NCBI RefSeq assembly: GCF_026262625.1 | Contig: NZ_SHNN01000007.1 | Span: 58,434 to 122,433, forward strand | DNA from: Candidatus Litorirhabdus singularis | GTDB taxonomy: Bacteria; Pseudomonadota; Gammaproteobacteria; Pseudomonadales; Halieaceae | Length of the DNA stretch: 64,000 nt | Reading direction: 5' to 3' | Notes under the pieces: model-generated | The model's input: only the letters and a program-made list of their open reading frames with translations | Databases searched by the model: none | Told to the model about the DNA's origin: nothing | In this document: piece by piece, positions 1-8,216 of the stretch | Position numbering within the stretch: position 1 is the stretch's first letter | How the letters are laid out: each line of letters opens with the position of its first letter | Program-made: the position numbers and the translations under genes

Positions 1-78
1 CTCGGCTACCACTTTTAAAATCAGGCACAGCCACGGCTGACAACATCACGCTGCCGGTGATCCAGCGCCCTGGCCGGA

Positions 79-1914
79 CTAGTGCTCAGGTTCCTGATCC
101 AGATGCCGTACCAGATTGGCATAGAAACCCGCTTCTGCCATTAGTGCCGCATGCGTGCCTCGCTCGATAATAACCCCCTGGTCCAGCACCAGAATCTGGT
201 CTGAGTGAGCGATTGTACTGAGACGGTGCGCAATGGCGATAACCGTCTTGTCTTCGAACACATGGTCAATGGCTTTTTGGATAAGCTCTTCGGTGACCGA
301 ATCAACCGAGCTGGTCGCCTCGTCCAGCATCACCACTTCACTGCCGCCAGCAATGGCGCGCGCGAAAGCAATCAACTGCGCCTGCCCAGCGGACAGGTTG
401 TCACCATTACCCTGTAACACAAACTGATACTGACCCGGCAGGCGCTCAATGAACGCATCTGCATACACGTAACGCGCTGCCGACTGCACAAAGTCAGCCT
501 CATTGGTTTCACGCTGCAAACCAATATTGAACTCTATGCTTTCATTGAACAGAAATACTTCCTGCTGCATCAGCGAGAAAAATTTGGCAACTTCTGGCTT
601 GGGAATACGATTTAGCTCTACGCCATTAAGCTTGATGGAGCCCTCGTAATTGACGTAAGTACGGGTCAGTAAACGCATAATGGTGGACTTGCCCGAGCCA
701 GTGCTACCTACCAGCGCAATCTTGTCGCCCTTATTCAGACTAAAGCTAACCCCACGCAACACATAGGGCCCAGCCTGCGTATAACGAAAGCTCACCTGCT
801 CAAACACTACGCTGTCAAACCGCAGCAGCTGCGCTTGCTCGGCAGGGCTCAGGCGTGCAATCAAGACATCGTCTTCTGACTCTGTGTCTTGTTGGTAAAT
901 GTCTTCAATATGATCAAAGGCGGCAAACGCGCGCTGAATAGCCGCCATTTGCGAGGTGAAGTCACGGATGGGAACAAATATTTTGTCCAGTGTACTGATG
1001 AAACCCACCAACACACCCACCGTAAGACTGGCTGCCAGTATCTCCTTAGAGCCGTACCAAATGATGAGCCCCATACTGACCGTGGTGATGCCCTCAATCA
1101 GTGAATAGAGCGACGAGTCATACAGGTTAGAGCGCGACTGGGCGTGATAAAAATCTTTGGTGTAGGTGGCATAGCGTTGCTGCACATCCGCCTCGGCATT
1201 GTACAGCTGCACTGTCTTGATACCGGACAAACACTCCTGCAAATAGCCGGTTCCCTCTGACAGCACTACCCGCGCTTGCAAATAGGAATCGCGCAGCCTG
1301 CGGCGCAACACCTCGGTAATATAGTAAATTAGCGGGCCTATCAGCAGCAGTACCAGCGTCAGCTTCCAACTGATGAACATCAGAAACACCAGCAGAGCCA
1401 GAGTGACCAATACATCCCTGATCATGCTCAGTAATCCCTGAGCAAAGGATTCACTGATTGCCTCCAAATCACTGGTGAGACGCGTCAACGTCACCCCCAT
1501 TGGCGTTCTGTCAAAATAGTGCCTTGGAAACTGCAGCACGCGGCGGAACATCTCGCCGCGAATATCACGAATGGCGTATTGGGCCGCCGACTGCAGTGAA
1601 TAACTGAACACCGCGTCGGCAATATAGTTGCCCACCAGTACTGCCGCCAGCGCACCGCACATCAGCAATAACCCTTCACTGCGGCCGGGCACCAGTTGCT
1701 CATCGATCACCTGCATAATCAACCAGGGGAACATGATACTGAACGTCACCGACACTGGAATCAGGCACAGTCCCAGAATCACCTGACGCCGATAGGGCAG
1801 AAAGTGGCCCAAAAAACGCGTCAGGGCCGACCACTTGATACGTGCCTGAACCGGTGGTTCAGGCGCATGCCCCGTCACCGGTGCTGTCGATGAGCCTGTC
1901 GCTGGATTACTCAT
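79..1914 (-). CDS. ABC exporter half-transporter, MdlB/MsbA-like (catalytically complete subunit)
   Basis: A 611-residue exporter half-transporter: a six-helix membrane domain (about residues 30-340) followed by a nucleotide-binding domain. Walker A GSTGSGKST lies near residue 405, the signature is LSAGQAQ (Q/A in place of the usual LSGGQ) near 506, and Walker B VVMLDEATSSVD near 528 keeps the catalytic Glu. The start overlaps the stop of the upstream ABC gene by 4 bp (ATGA), so the two are translationally coupled and probably form a heterodimer of the MdlA/MdlB or BmrC/BmrD type, which export lipophilic drugs or lipids through the inner membrane. The substrate cannot be told from sequence. 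The family call is secure. Confidence 0.93.
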   Translation of the reverse strand: MSNPATGSSTAPVTGHAPEPPVQARIKWSALTRFLGHFLPYRRQVILGLCLIPVSVTFSIMFPWLIMQVIDEQLVPGRSEGLLLMCGALAAVLVGNYIADAVFSYSLQSAAQYAIRDIRGEMFRRVLQFPRHYFDRTPMGVTLTRLTSDLEAISESFAQGLLSMIRDVLVTLALLVFLMFISWKLTLVLLLIGPLIYYITEVLRRRLRDSYLQARVVLSEGTGYLQECLSGIKTVQLYNAEADVQQRYATYTKDFYHAQSRSNLYDSSLYSLIEGITTVSMGLIIWYGSKEILAASLTVGVLVGFISTLDKIFVPIRDFTSQMAAIQRAFAAFDHIEDIYQQDTESEDDVLIARLSPAEQAQLLRFDSVVFEQVSFRYTQAGPYVLRGVSFSLNKGDKIALVGSTGSGKSTIMRLLTRTYVNYEGSIKLNGVELNRIPKPEVAKFFSLMQQEVFLFNESIEFNIGLQRETNEADFVQSAARYVYADAFIERLPGQYQFVLQGNGDNLSAGQAQLIAFARAIAGGSEVVMLDEATSSVDSVTEELIQKAIDHVFEDKTVIAIAHRLSTIAHSDQILVLDQGVIIERGTHAALMAEAGFYANLVRHLDQEPEH

Positions 1915-3686
1915 GCATCCACCCCATCGCCCTGTTGCTGCAACTGCCAGCTGTGGCGATACTCTGGGGAAATTTCCAGCAATTCTGCGTGTGTGCCCTG
2001 AGCCACAATTTTGCCATCGGCCATCACCAAAATCGTATCGACCTGCTCGAGCACGCTGGCGCGGTGAGACACAATCAGGGTGGCTGCGGCACGCGCATGA
2101 TTAAAGATCTGGTCCAACAGAAAACGTTCGGTCTCGTTATCTACAGCCGAAAGCACATTGTCCAGTACCAGCAACTTGCAGGGGGTATACAGCCCTCGGG
2201 TGAGACTCAGGCGCTGCTTTTGACCACCGGACAACAAAATGCCCTTCTCTCCCACCAGCGTTTGCTCTTGCTCGGGAAACTGCTCGACCTCGGCCAACAT
2301 ATCTCCCTGATGCAATGCCTGCTCCAGCGACAACGCCTCAGCATGATCAGCCGCGCCAAAGCGGACGTTCTCACTAACGGTGTCGGAGAATAAAAACGGC
2401 TCTTGAGTGATCGTACGCACCGCGCTACGTAAATCCTGGCGCGACATAACAGTCACATCCTCACCGTCCAGAAAAACCTGACCGGGGCCAACAGCCAAAT
2501 AACGATTGAGGCAATTCACCAGGGTACTTTTACCCGCCCCCACCTGACCGACCACACCCACGGTCTGGCCGGGTTTAATCTCAAAACTTATATCGGTAAG
2601 CGCGGGCGAGGCACTGCCAGGGTAGGTATAGCTCAAGTTCTCTACCCGCAGCTGGTGAGAAAACAACTGCTCACGCTGCGGCGCTTGCTTATGCTGTTGA
2701 TCCTGCGGGTGCAGCGGCTGGTCCAGAATACGGCGCATGCTTTCAAGGCTGACAATACCGGTCTGCCAGGCGGAGAAAACCAACCCTAATGATATAAACG
2801 GCATGGCCAACAAGGCCGCATAGGACAGCAGCGCCGTCAGATCGCCCAGCGACAGATCCTGATTAATCAGGTAACTGCCGCCCACACCCAGTATCAGTAC
2901 TTTCAACAATCGGTCGGTATAGGCGATAACCGGCAGCACAATCGTGCGGACTCGCGCCAGCTTCAGCGAACGATCAAGAATCTTGTCGTTCTCGCCGGCA
3001 AAAGCTGTTTCGGCCCAACCCTGAATATGATTGGATTTGATAACCTCAATGCCAGACAGAAACCCCACCGTAGAGGCCGACATTTCCTGCAGCTCCCCCA
3101 TGCGCGCCCGCATCATCAGACGCATATACGCGATACCCTTGTGCGCAATCGCAAACGTGATCAGCACCGGAAATATGCAATACAGAGTCAGACTCGGTGA
3201 TATCTGGAACATCTTCAGCGGCGTTAGCGACAACGCAAAAATAATATTGAAGACCTGCAACATAACGATACCCGCGAGCGCACGCACACCATTGATATCA
3301 TTATTAACGATGGAAATCAGGGTGCCCGTTTCATGCTCGCGGTAGAAATCCGGCTGCATACTGGTAAGCCGTGCCAGCGCATCATCTTTAAACTCACGCT
3401 CGATGGCCCGACCTGGGTTGAAAAATAGAATGCGCGATACCGTGCGCGTGACCACCATCACTAAAGCCAATGCAATGACCATACCGATCGCCTGCATCAG
3501 CGCGTCCTGCTGATCTACCAGCGTATCATCGCCTAGCAAGTCGATGCTTTTACCCAGATAAAGCGGAATATTGACCGCTATCCAGTTGGTGGCAAAAATA
3601 AAAGCGATACCCAGCCCATACTCCCACTTGTGATGTAGGAGATAGCTGGAGAAGAATCGGAAATTGGATTCTCTGGCAGTGGTCAA
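1911..3686 (-). CDS. ABC exporter half-transporter, MdlA-like (degenerate ATPase site)
   Basis: A 591-residue exporter half-transporter with an N-terminal six-helix domain and a C-terminal ATPase domain: Walker A GQVGAGKST near residue 380, signature LSGGQKQR near 488, Walker B LLVLDNVLSAVD near 510. The residue after the Walker B Asp is Asn rather than the catalytic Glu. In known heterodimeric exporters one subunit carries a non-catalytic residue here and the partner has Glu, which fits the downstream gene overlapping by 4 bp. It is first in the operon; about 200 bp separate it from the divergent hydrolase gene, so a promoter is expected at 3690-3880. Substrate unknown. Confidence 0.92.
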   Translation of the reverse strand: MTTARESNFRFFSSYLLHHKWEYGLGIAFIFATNWIAVNIPLYLGKSIDLLGDDTLVDQQDALMQAIGMVIALALVMVVTRTVSRILFFNPGRAIEREFKDDALARLTSMQPDFYREHETGTLISIVNNDINGVRALAGIVMLQVFNIIFALSLTPLKMFQISPSLTLYCIFPVLITFAIAHKGIAYMRLMMRARMGELQEMSASTVGFLSGIEVIKSNHIQGWAETAFAGENDKILDRSLKLARVRTIVLPVIAYTDRLLKVLILGVGGSYLINQDLSLGDLTALLSYAALLAMPFISLGLVFSAWQTGIVSLESMRRILDQPLHPQDQQHKQAPQREQLFSHQLRVENLSYTYPGSASPALTDISFEIKPGQTVGVVGQVGAGKSTLVNCLNRYLAVGPGQVFLDGEDVTVMSRQDLRSAVRTITQEPFLFSDTVSENVRFGAADHAEALSLEQALHQGDMLAEVEQFPEQEQTLVGEKGILLSGGQKQRLSLTRGLYTPCKLLVLDNVLSAVDNETERFLLDQIFNHARAAATLIVSHRASVLEQVDTILVMADGKIVAQGTHAELLEISPEYRHSWQLQQQGDGVDA

Positions 3687-3887
3687 AATGATTCCGTCGG
3701 GGTTACAGTCAATAGCGGGGTAGCGAGCACGCTATTATAGCGCGTGATGGCCAAAACCATCGCTTTTTCCTGAAACCAGCTCGGCCAACTTTGCAGACCA
3801 CGGCCAACTATGTCACCACAGAAGATTGCTACTACAAATATCTCAAGGATACACTGGGACTCTTTAACATCAGGACAACCGTGATTC

Positions 3888-5075
3888 ATGCGCTCACTCA
3901 TCTACCGCCACACACCCAGCGAATCTTCAACTAACGTCAACTCGGTAACCCTGCTTATAGCCGCGGCGTTAACGCTATGCCTTGGCGCATGCTCAGATAA
4001 CAACAACTCTGTGCCAGTGGCTGACCCGGCCGCCACCGGCATTTACGCCGTGGGCCACACCACAATGAGTTTTATTGATGAATTGCGCGGCAACAGAGTC
4101 TTACCCGCCGAAATCTGGTACCCCGCTGATGCCGCCGATACCGAAGGTGCCATGGCAACCATATACCCCTTGCAGGGTAATGCGGGTATCGAGTCACCTA
4201 TGGCGTTTGAAGGTATACCCATCGATGCTTCAACCACACGCGGCCTACTCGTATTTTCACATGGCTTTGGCGGCACCAAGGACCAATCAACTCCGCTAAT
4301 GGAGCATCTGGCCAGCCACGGCTTTGTTGTGGTCGCGCCCGAACACACCGGTAACACCAGCTCCGACAACAGCGATAGTGGCGCGGTAGCCGCTGCCAAC
4401 AGAGTGCCCGACATCTCTTTTATCATCGACTCGATGCTTGAACTCAATGACCCCGATATGGGGATGTTCAGCGGCTCGATAAACCCCGAGCGGATTGGCG
4501 TACTGGGCCATTCAGGCGGGGGCTTTACCTCCATGGGCGTTGCAGCCGGCTATGAAGACACCCCCGCCGATCCACGCGTCAAAGCAATAATGCCCATCTC
4601 CGGTGTAATTCTGGACGCCTATAGCGCCGAAGATATGGCGGGTGTGGAGATACCGGTATTACTGTTGGGCGGCACCCTGGATACTTCTGTGCCGATTGAG
4701 AACAATGATTTTGCCTTCATGTCTCTGGTCAACTCACCGCAGGTCATACAGATCGACATCATTGGCGCGACCCATACCCACTTTGCCAATATCTGTGGCA
4801 TCGGTAACTGGCTGATAGACAACGGCCTTACCATGGATATCTGGCCCATTATTGGCGCCGCCGCTTTGATCGGTCCCTACATGGAAACTTGCAGTGAAGA
4901 CGCCTTTCCCATCGAGAAAGCGGTCCGTTTGCAGAACCTTTACGCAGCTGCATTCTTCCGCCTGCACTTATTTCAGGAACGCGGCTATGAAGCGTACCTG
5001 GACGAAAATGCGGCCGCAGCGGAGCCGGATGTTATCTATAACGCAAAAATTAAAATTGCCCTGAAACAACGGTAA
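3888..5075 (+). CDS. Alpha/beta-hydrolase lipoprotein (PAF-acetylhydrolase/dienelactone-hydrolase-like)
   Basis: A 395-residue protein with a lipoprotein signal: a long N-region, a hydrophobic stretch and the lipobox LGAC near residue 34, so it is probably membrane-anchored and faces the periplasm. The nucleophile elbow GHSGGG lies near residue 207; LLVFSHGFGG upstream supplies the oxyanion-hole region; the acidic residue is likely in GGTLDTSVP near 264 and the His in GATHTHF near 298. This order and spacing fit the PAF-acetylhydrolase/dienelactone-hydrolase branch of alpha/beta hydrolases. The substrate is probably an ester or lipid but is not determinable. It ends 18 bp before the next gene, so the two may be cotranscribed. 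Confidence 0.85.
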   Translation: MRSLIYRHTPSESSTNVNSVTLLIAAALTLCLGACSDNNNSVPVADPAATGIYAVGHTTMSFIDELRGNRVLPAEIWYPADAADTEGAMATIYPLQGNAGIESPMAFEGIPIDASTTRGLLVFSHGFGGTKDQSTPLMEHLASHGFVVVAPEHTGNTSSDNSDSGAVAAANRVPDISFIIDSMLELNDPDMGMFSGSINPERIGVLGHSGGGFTSMGVAAGYEDTPADPRVKAIMPISGVILDAYSAEDMAGVEIPVLLLGGTLDTSVPIENNDFAFMSLVNSPQVIQIDIIGATHTHFANICGIGNWLIDNGLTMDIWPIIGAAALIGPYMETCSEDAFPIEKAVRLQNLYAAAFFRLHLFQERGYEAYLDENAAAAEPDVIYNAKIKIALKQR

Positions 5076-5093
5076 AGGGCGCTCAAACCAGCG

Positions 5094-6071
5094 ATGTATA
5101 TTCTACGCTTCGATATGCGCGCACCCACGGATGATCGGGTAGCGATCATGCAGCGGTACAAAGCAGCCAATGCCATGGTCAAATGGGGTGAGAGCAACGG
5201 CTGTGTTACGGCTATGATCTCTGAGCATCACGCCGCATGGGATAACTACCTGCCCTCGCCATTACTGTTGGCCACCAGTTTCGCTGCCAATACTCAAGCG
5301 CTGCCAATCTCGATAGGTGTGGTGCTACTCAACTTCTATGATCCGATCAAACTGGCGGAAGACATGGCCGTCCTCGACATTCTGTCTGAGGGCCGCGTCA
5401 GCTACATCATTGGGCTGGGTTATCGGCAGGAAGAGTACGACATGTTTGGCGTCAACATGGCAGACCGGGGACAGATCATAGAGGAGAAAATTGCGCTGTT
5501 ATTACAAGGCCTGAGCGGAGAATCATTTGAGCATGAGGGACGCAAAATCCAGATCACTCCCAAGCCTCAGTCACTACCGGGCATTACTATCGCCTATGGC
5601 GGACATACTAAGGTGGCGGCTAGACGCGCCGGCAAATTCGGCTTTGGCTTCTTTGCCAATGGCGGCACTCCAGAGCTACTCGACGTATTCAATGAGGCCT
5701 CTATCAATGCTGGGCATGAACCCGGTGCCGCCGCAGTCCCCGAGCCAGGATCAGCGCAATGCGTATTCGTAGCCGAAGACATGGATAAAGCCTGGGCCAA
5801 CATCGGGCCGCACATGCTGCACGATATAAAGATGTATCGGGAGTGGGAAGGAGAAGACCGAACTGCGGTGACCAGTTTCGCCACTACGGTGGATCAGATC
5901 CGCGAGCAAAATGCCGCTTATCGTATCCTCAGCCCACAGCAGGCTCTGGATATGATTGAGCAATCCGGACCTTTAATGATGCACCCCCTCGTGGGCGGCT
6001 GCCCGCCCGAGCTGGGTTGGGAAACCTTGCAGCTAGTTGCGGACAAAGTCCTACCAGAACTCAGCGCGTAG
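5094..6071 (+). CDS. LLM-class flavin-dependent oxidoreductase (luciferase-like)
   Basis: A 325-residue cytoplasmic protein of the bacterial-luciferase-like TIM-barrel family. It opens with a short beta strand (MYILRFDMRAP), has the family's ISEHHAAWDNY segment near residue 43, a LAEDMAVLDILSEGR helix near 95, and GLGYRQEEYDMFG near 112, all typical of flavin (FMN or F420)-using monooxygenases. Length matches the family. No obvious ribosome site precedes the ATG; translation may depend on the hydrolase gene 18 bp upstream. Substrate unknown. Confidence 0.88.
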   Translation: MYILRFDMRAPTDDRVAIMQRYKAANAMVKWGESNGCVTAMISEHHAAWDNYLPSPLLLATSFAANTQALPISIGVVLLNFYDPIKLAEDMAVLDILSEGRVSYIIGLGYRQEEYDMFGVNMADRGQIIEEKIALLLQGLSGESFEHEGRKIQITPKPQSLPGITIAYGGHTKVAARRAGKFGFGFFANGGTPELLDVFNEASINAGHEPGAAAVPEPGSAQCVFVAEDMDKAWANIGPHMLHDIKMYREWEGEDRTAVTSFATTVDQIREQNAAYRILSPQQALDMIEQSGPLMMHPLVGGCPPELGWETLQLVADKVLPELSA

Positions 6072-6139
6072 GATGAAGATCAATCAGTTTTCTAGCGTCA
6101 GTCAGACGGATATCACAGACTCATAACGACAGCAGCCTA

Positions 6140-6167
6140 TGGACACCGCCAGCAGTTACTTTATAAT
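6140..6167 (+). promoter_or_regulatory. Sigma-70 promoter of the tRNA gene
   Basis: TGGACA (6140-6145, five of six to TTGACA) and a perfect TATAAT (6162-6167) are 16 bp apart. A GC-rich discriminator (CGCGCC) follows, as in stable-RNA promoters under stringent control. The tRNA starts 40 bp downstream of the -10 element. Confidence 0.75.
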
Positions 6168-6206
6168 CGCGCCTTCTCGCACACACTCTGGCTGTGCAAC
6201 GTACAA

Positions 6207-6283
6207 GGGCCCGTAGCTCAGCTGGTTAGAGCATCCGACTCATAATCGGCAGGTCGAAGGTTCAAGTCCTTCCGGGCCCACCA
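6207..6283 (+). tRNA. tRNA with CAU anticodon (Met or Ile2)
   Basis: A 77-nt cloverleaf with encoded CCA. The acceptor stem GGGCCCG pairs fully with CGGGCCC, the D stem is GCTC/GAGC, and the T arm GAAGG-TTCAAGT-CCTTC is perfect. The anticodon loop CTCATAA gives CAU at 6241-6243; the first anticodon-stem pair is a T-C mismatch. The T-loop sequence resembles lysidine-modified tRNA-Ile2, but elongator Met cannot be excluded by eye. tRNA genes are common integration targets for tyrosine integrases, and this one lies at the left edge of the accessory region. Confidence 0.95.
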
Positions 6284-6314
6284 TTTTTCATATAAATCAT
6301 AGAGTTATAACTGC

Positions 6315-6329
6315 TTAGAGCATCCGACT
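6315..6329 (+). repeat. 15-bp copy of the tRNA anticodon arm
   Basis: TTAGAGCATCCGACT is identical to positions 6226-6240 in the tRNA, 89 bp upstream. Its CCGACT can pair with AGTCGG at 6364-6369, enclosing a second hairpin CACAGG/CCTGTG (6338-6343 with 6351-6356). It may be a scar of integration or slippage at the tRNA, or a decayed tRNA copy. Confidence 0.7.
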
Positions 6330-6402
6330 ATGCTGGCCACAGGGGTAACACCTGTGATCCCAGAGTCGGTTGGTCACTCATAGCGACTGACAGGACAGCA
6401 CC

Positions 6403-6774
6403 ATGCGCCTCATCCGCCTTATCCTCGGCCAACTGATTCTATTGCTGAACTGGGCATTTACACCCAGAAGCATCAAGCGTGATGCAGCCCTGCAAGCCAC
6501 CATCGACAACCAAACTGCCAGCCTGACTCTGTACCAGTACCGCGCCTGCCCCTTCTGCGTGAAGGTGCGCCGGACTATGAAACGCCAACAACTGAATATC
6601 CAGACCCGTGATATCAAGCGCTGTGAAACTGCACGGGCAGAATTGCTAGCTGGTGGTGGGGACTTGAAGGTGCCGTGTTTGCGGATTGATGAGGGTGAGG
6701 CTGGGGTTCAGTGGTTGTATGAGTCTGGGGATATTGTGGGGTATCTGGAGGGGCGGTTTGCTGTTGGGGGGTAA
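6403..6774 (+). CDS. Membrane-anchored glutaredoxin/GST-N-like protein
   Basis: A 123-residue protein with one N-terminal hydrophobic segment (residues 1-20, LIRLILGQLILLLNWAF) and then a thioredoxin-fold domain carrying the redox motif CPFC (YRACPFCVKVRR, near residue 46) and the cis-Pro loop KVPCLRI near 97. This fits a short glutaredoxin or GST N-terminal domain that reduces disulfides or binds glutathione. AGGA precedes the ATG by about 7 bp. The last 130 bases are strikingly G-rich (runs of four to six G at 6727-6771), unlike the start of the gene. Confidence 0.85.
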   Translation: MRLIRLILGQLILLLNWAFTPRSIKRDAALQATIDNQTASLTLYQYRACPFCVKVRRTMKRQQLNIQTRDIKRCETARAELLAGGGDLKVPCLRIDEGEAGVQWLYESGDIVGYLEGRFAVGG

Positions 6775-6930
6775 TGATTGGCATTCTCTCCATTCAGGAT
6801 CTTCGCAAACTCAGTCTAATGGATGCCTGTTTCCCCCGTTAGTGATGAAGAGCCAGTTATTACGGTCTGGAGCGGCTGACTATGCCGGGGGATGGGTTAC
6901 AACGCGTAACCAGTACTGAATAAATGCTAA

Positions 6931-8121
6931 TCACCCTGGGTCCTCTTCATTGTCCCCCTCGTCAAGCAAGTAACCACGAACAAAATCACTTCCATATTCA
7001 TTTTCATCATTTGGGGGCCTATTTCCTGATACATGAAGGAATTGTTCTCCCTCCAAAAAGCCCGACACATACATACTTACATTGTAAACAAATCCTTCCT
7101 GAATTTCGTGCACGACCTCTGAATCAGCTCGAGCTAGCTTATAGAGACACCGACCTATATAGATGGTCTTAGGGGCATCAAATCGCTCCCGCCTCGGCCA
7201 ACGGCGCGCCTGCTCATGCTCTTTTTTCTTTCCAAGAATAGATATAGCACCGTCTAGACAGTAATTGCAGTTAGCTTCATTTGCCTCATTTGCTGGAAAG
7301 TGTCGATCATACTCAACGCGCCACTCGGAATCCTTTTCCGGTCGAAAGACCTGAGGTGTGAGTCTCATAATATTCTCTACGAGAGAGGTACTCACGCCCC
7401 ACTCAAGAGAGTCACTACGCAAGGTGTTCAAGTCCACTTGTACATAGTCGCCTGGAGTCTTGACGTTCTTCTCGATCCAATCCTTGCTCCTGGTGTAGTA
7501 AGGCGCCTTCATACCACCTCGGGCAAGTGCAGCAAACAAGCCATCGCTACTGGATTCCGCATCTGCCCATCGATGTATTGCATACTCCTGTTCATACTCG
7601 ACGTAGAAAGCTCTCCGAACATCTATAAGGCACCCAAGGTAGTCTCCCTGATCTTTCTTCTCTATCGCCATGTCTAAAAGTGTTTTTGCCTCACATTCCG
7701 GCAACAGCTCTGTTACCAAAATCTCGTCAATAGATTTACCCAGAACGTGCCTTAGCGCCGCTCCAACCAACATATTGGATGCAACAAAATAGTTCCTAAC
7801 TGTGTCGGGTTGAGCCAACTGTCCATAGTGTTTGGTTATAACTCGTTGCTTGTTAAGCGCCTTTACCGTGCCTATCTTTGGCATCGGTGTGCCTGTATTT
7901 TTTAGCTCGCCAAGAAGCTCATCAAAGCTTTTCTTTTCCAGGTTTTTCGCCTCATCCACACCAATCTCGCCCAGGAGGCCTAAAACAATTAACTCAACTG
8001 CATCCTGCAGCAAAACTAAGCCCGCAGAGCAAGAATAGACATTGCCGGAATCAACAAGGGAGTGAGCCTCATCGAAGAGGGCCTTGGCCGTCAAAGTAGC
8101 GTGTAGAGTAGATGATTTCAT
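6931..8121 (-). CDS. Unknown 396-aa protein, possible HEPN-like N-terminus
   Basis: I do not recognise a named family. The N-terminal 150 residues are predicted helical (FDEAHSLVDSGNVYSCSAG, LVLLQDAVELIVLGLL), a style seen in HEPN-type helical bundles, but no clear RxxxxH catalytic motif was found. The C-terminal part has a CNYCLDG pair near residue 280 and an acidic tail. It starts 10 bp after the HsdS-tail remnant and 95 bp after the EVE-HNH gene on the same strand, with AGG about 8 bp upstream of the ATG, so it is probably cotranscribed with the endonuclease and may belong to the same defence unit. Base composition is AT-richer than the flanks, consistent with transfer. Confidence 0.8.
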   Translation of the reverse strand: MKSSTLHATLTAKALFDEAHSLVDSGNVYSCSAGLVLLQDAVELIVLGLLGEIGVDEAKNLEKKSFDELLGELKNTGTPMPKIGTVKALNKQRVITKHYGQLAQPDTVRNYFVASNMLVGAALRHVLGKSIDEILVTELLPECEAKTLLDMAIEKKDQGDYLGCLIDVRRAFYVEYEQEYAIHRWADAESSSDGLFAALARGGMKAPYYTRSKDWIEKNVKTPGDYVQVDLNTLRSDSLEWGVSTSLVENIMRLTPQVFRPEKDSEWRVEYDRHFPANEANEANCNYCLDGAISILGKKKEHEQARRWPRRERFDAPKTIYIGRCLYKLARADSEVVHEIQEGFVYNVSMYVSGFLEGEQFLHVSGNRPPNDENEYGSDFVRGYLLDEGDNEEDPG

Positions 8122-8131
8122 AAACAGCCTT

Positions 8132-8215
8132 TTAGCTTAGTTTGGCCCGGATACGCTCCAGCAAGACACTGGCAGGTTTATCGTCAGGACTTTGTGGAAC
8201 GAGAGGCCCAAACAT
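8132..8215 (-). pseudogene. Remnant of a type I restriction HsdS C-terminus
   Basis: A 27-codon frame beginning two bases after the EVE-HNH stop reads FGPLVPQSPDDKPASVLLE, then RIRAKLS and stop. As I remember it, the LVPQ-P-D-E/K-PASVLLERIRA pattern ends many type I specificity subunits. The rest of hsdS, hsdM and hsdR are absent from the window, so this looks like the scar of a type I locus whose body was replaced by the EVE-HNH gene. It might be translated as a short peptide through coupling. Confidence 0.5.
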
Positions 8216-8216
8216 T

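Noticed and set aside
3683..3901. Minus-strand 72-codon frame upstream of the ABC operon
   Set aside because: It fills the divergent promoter region, overlaps both neighbours and has no recognisable features.
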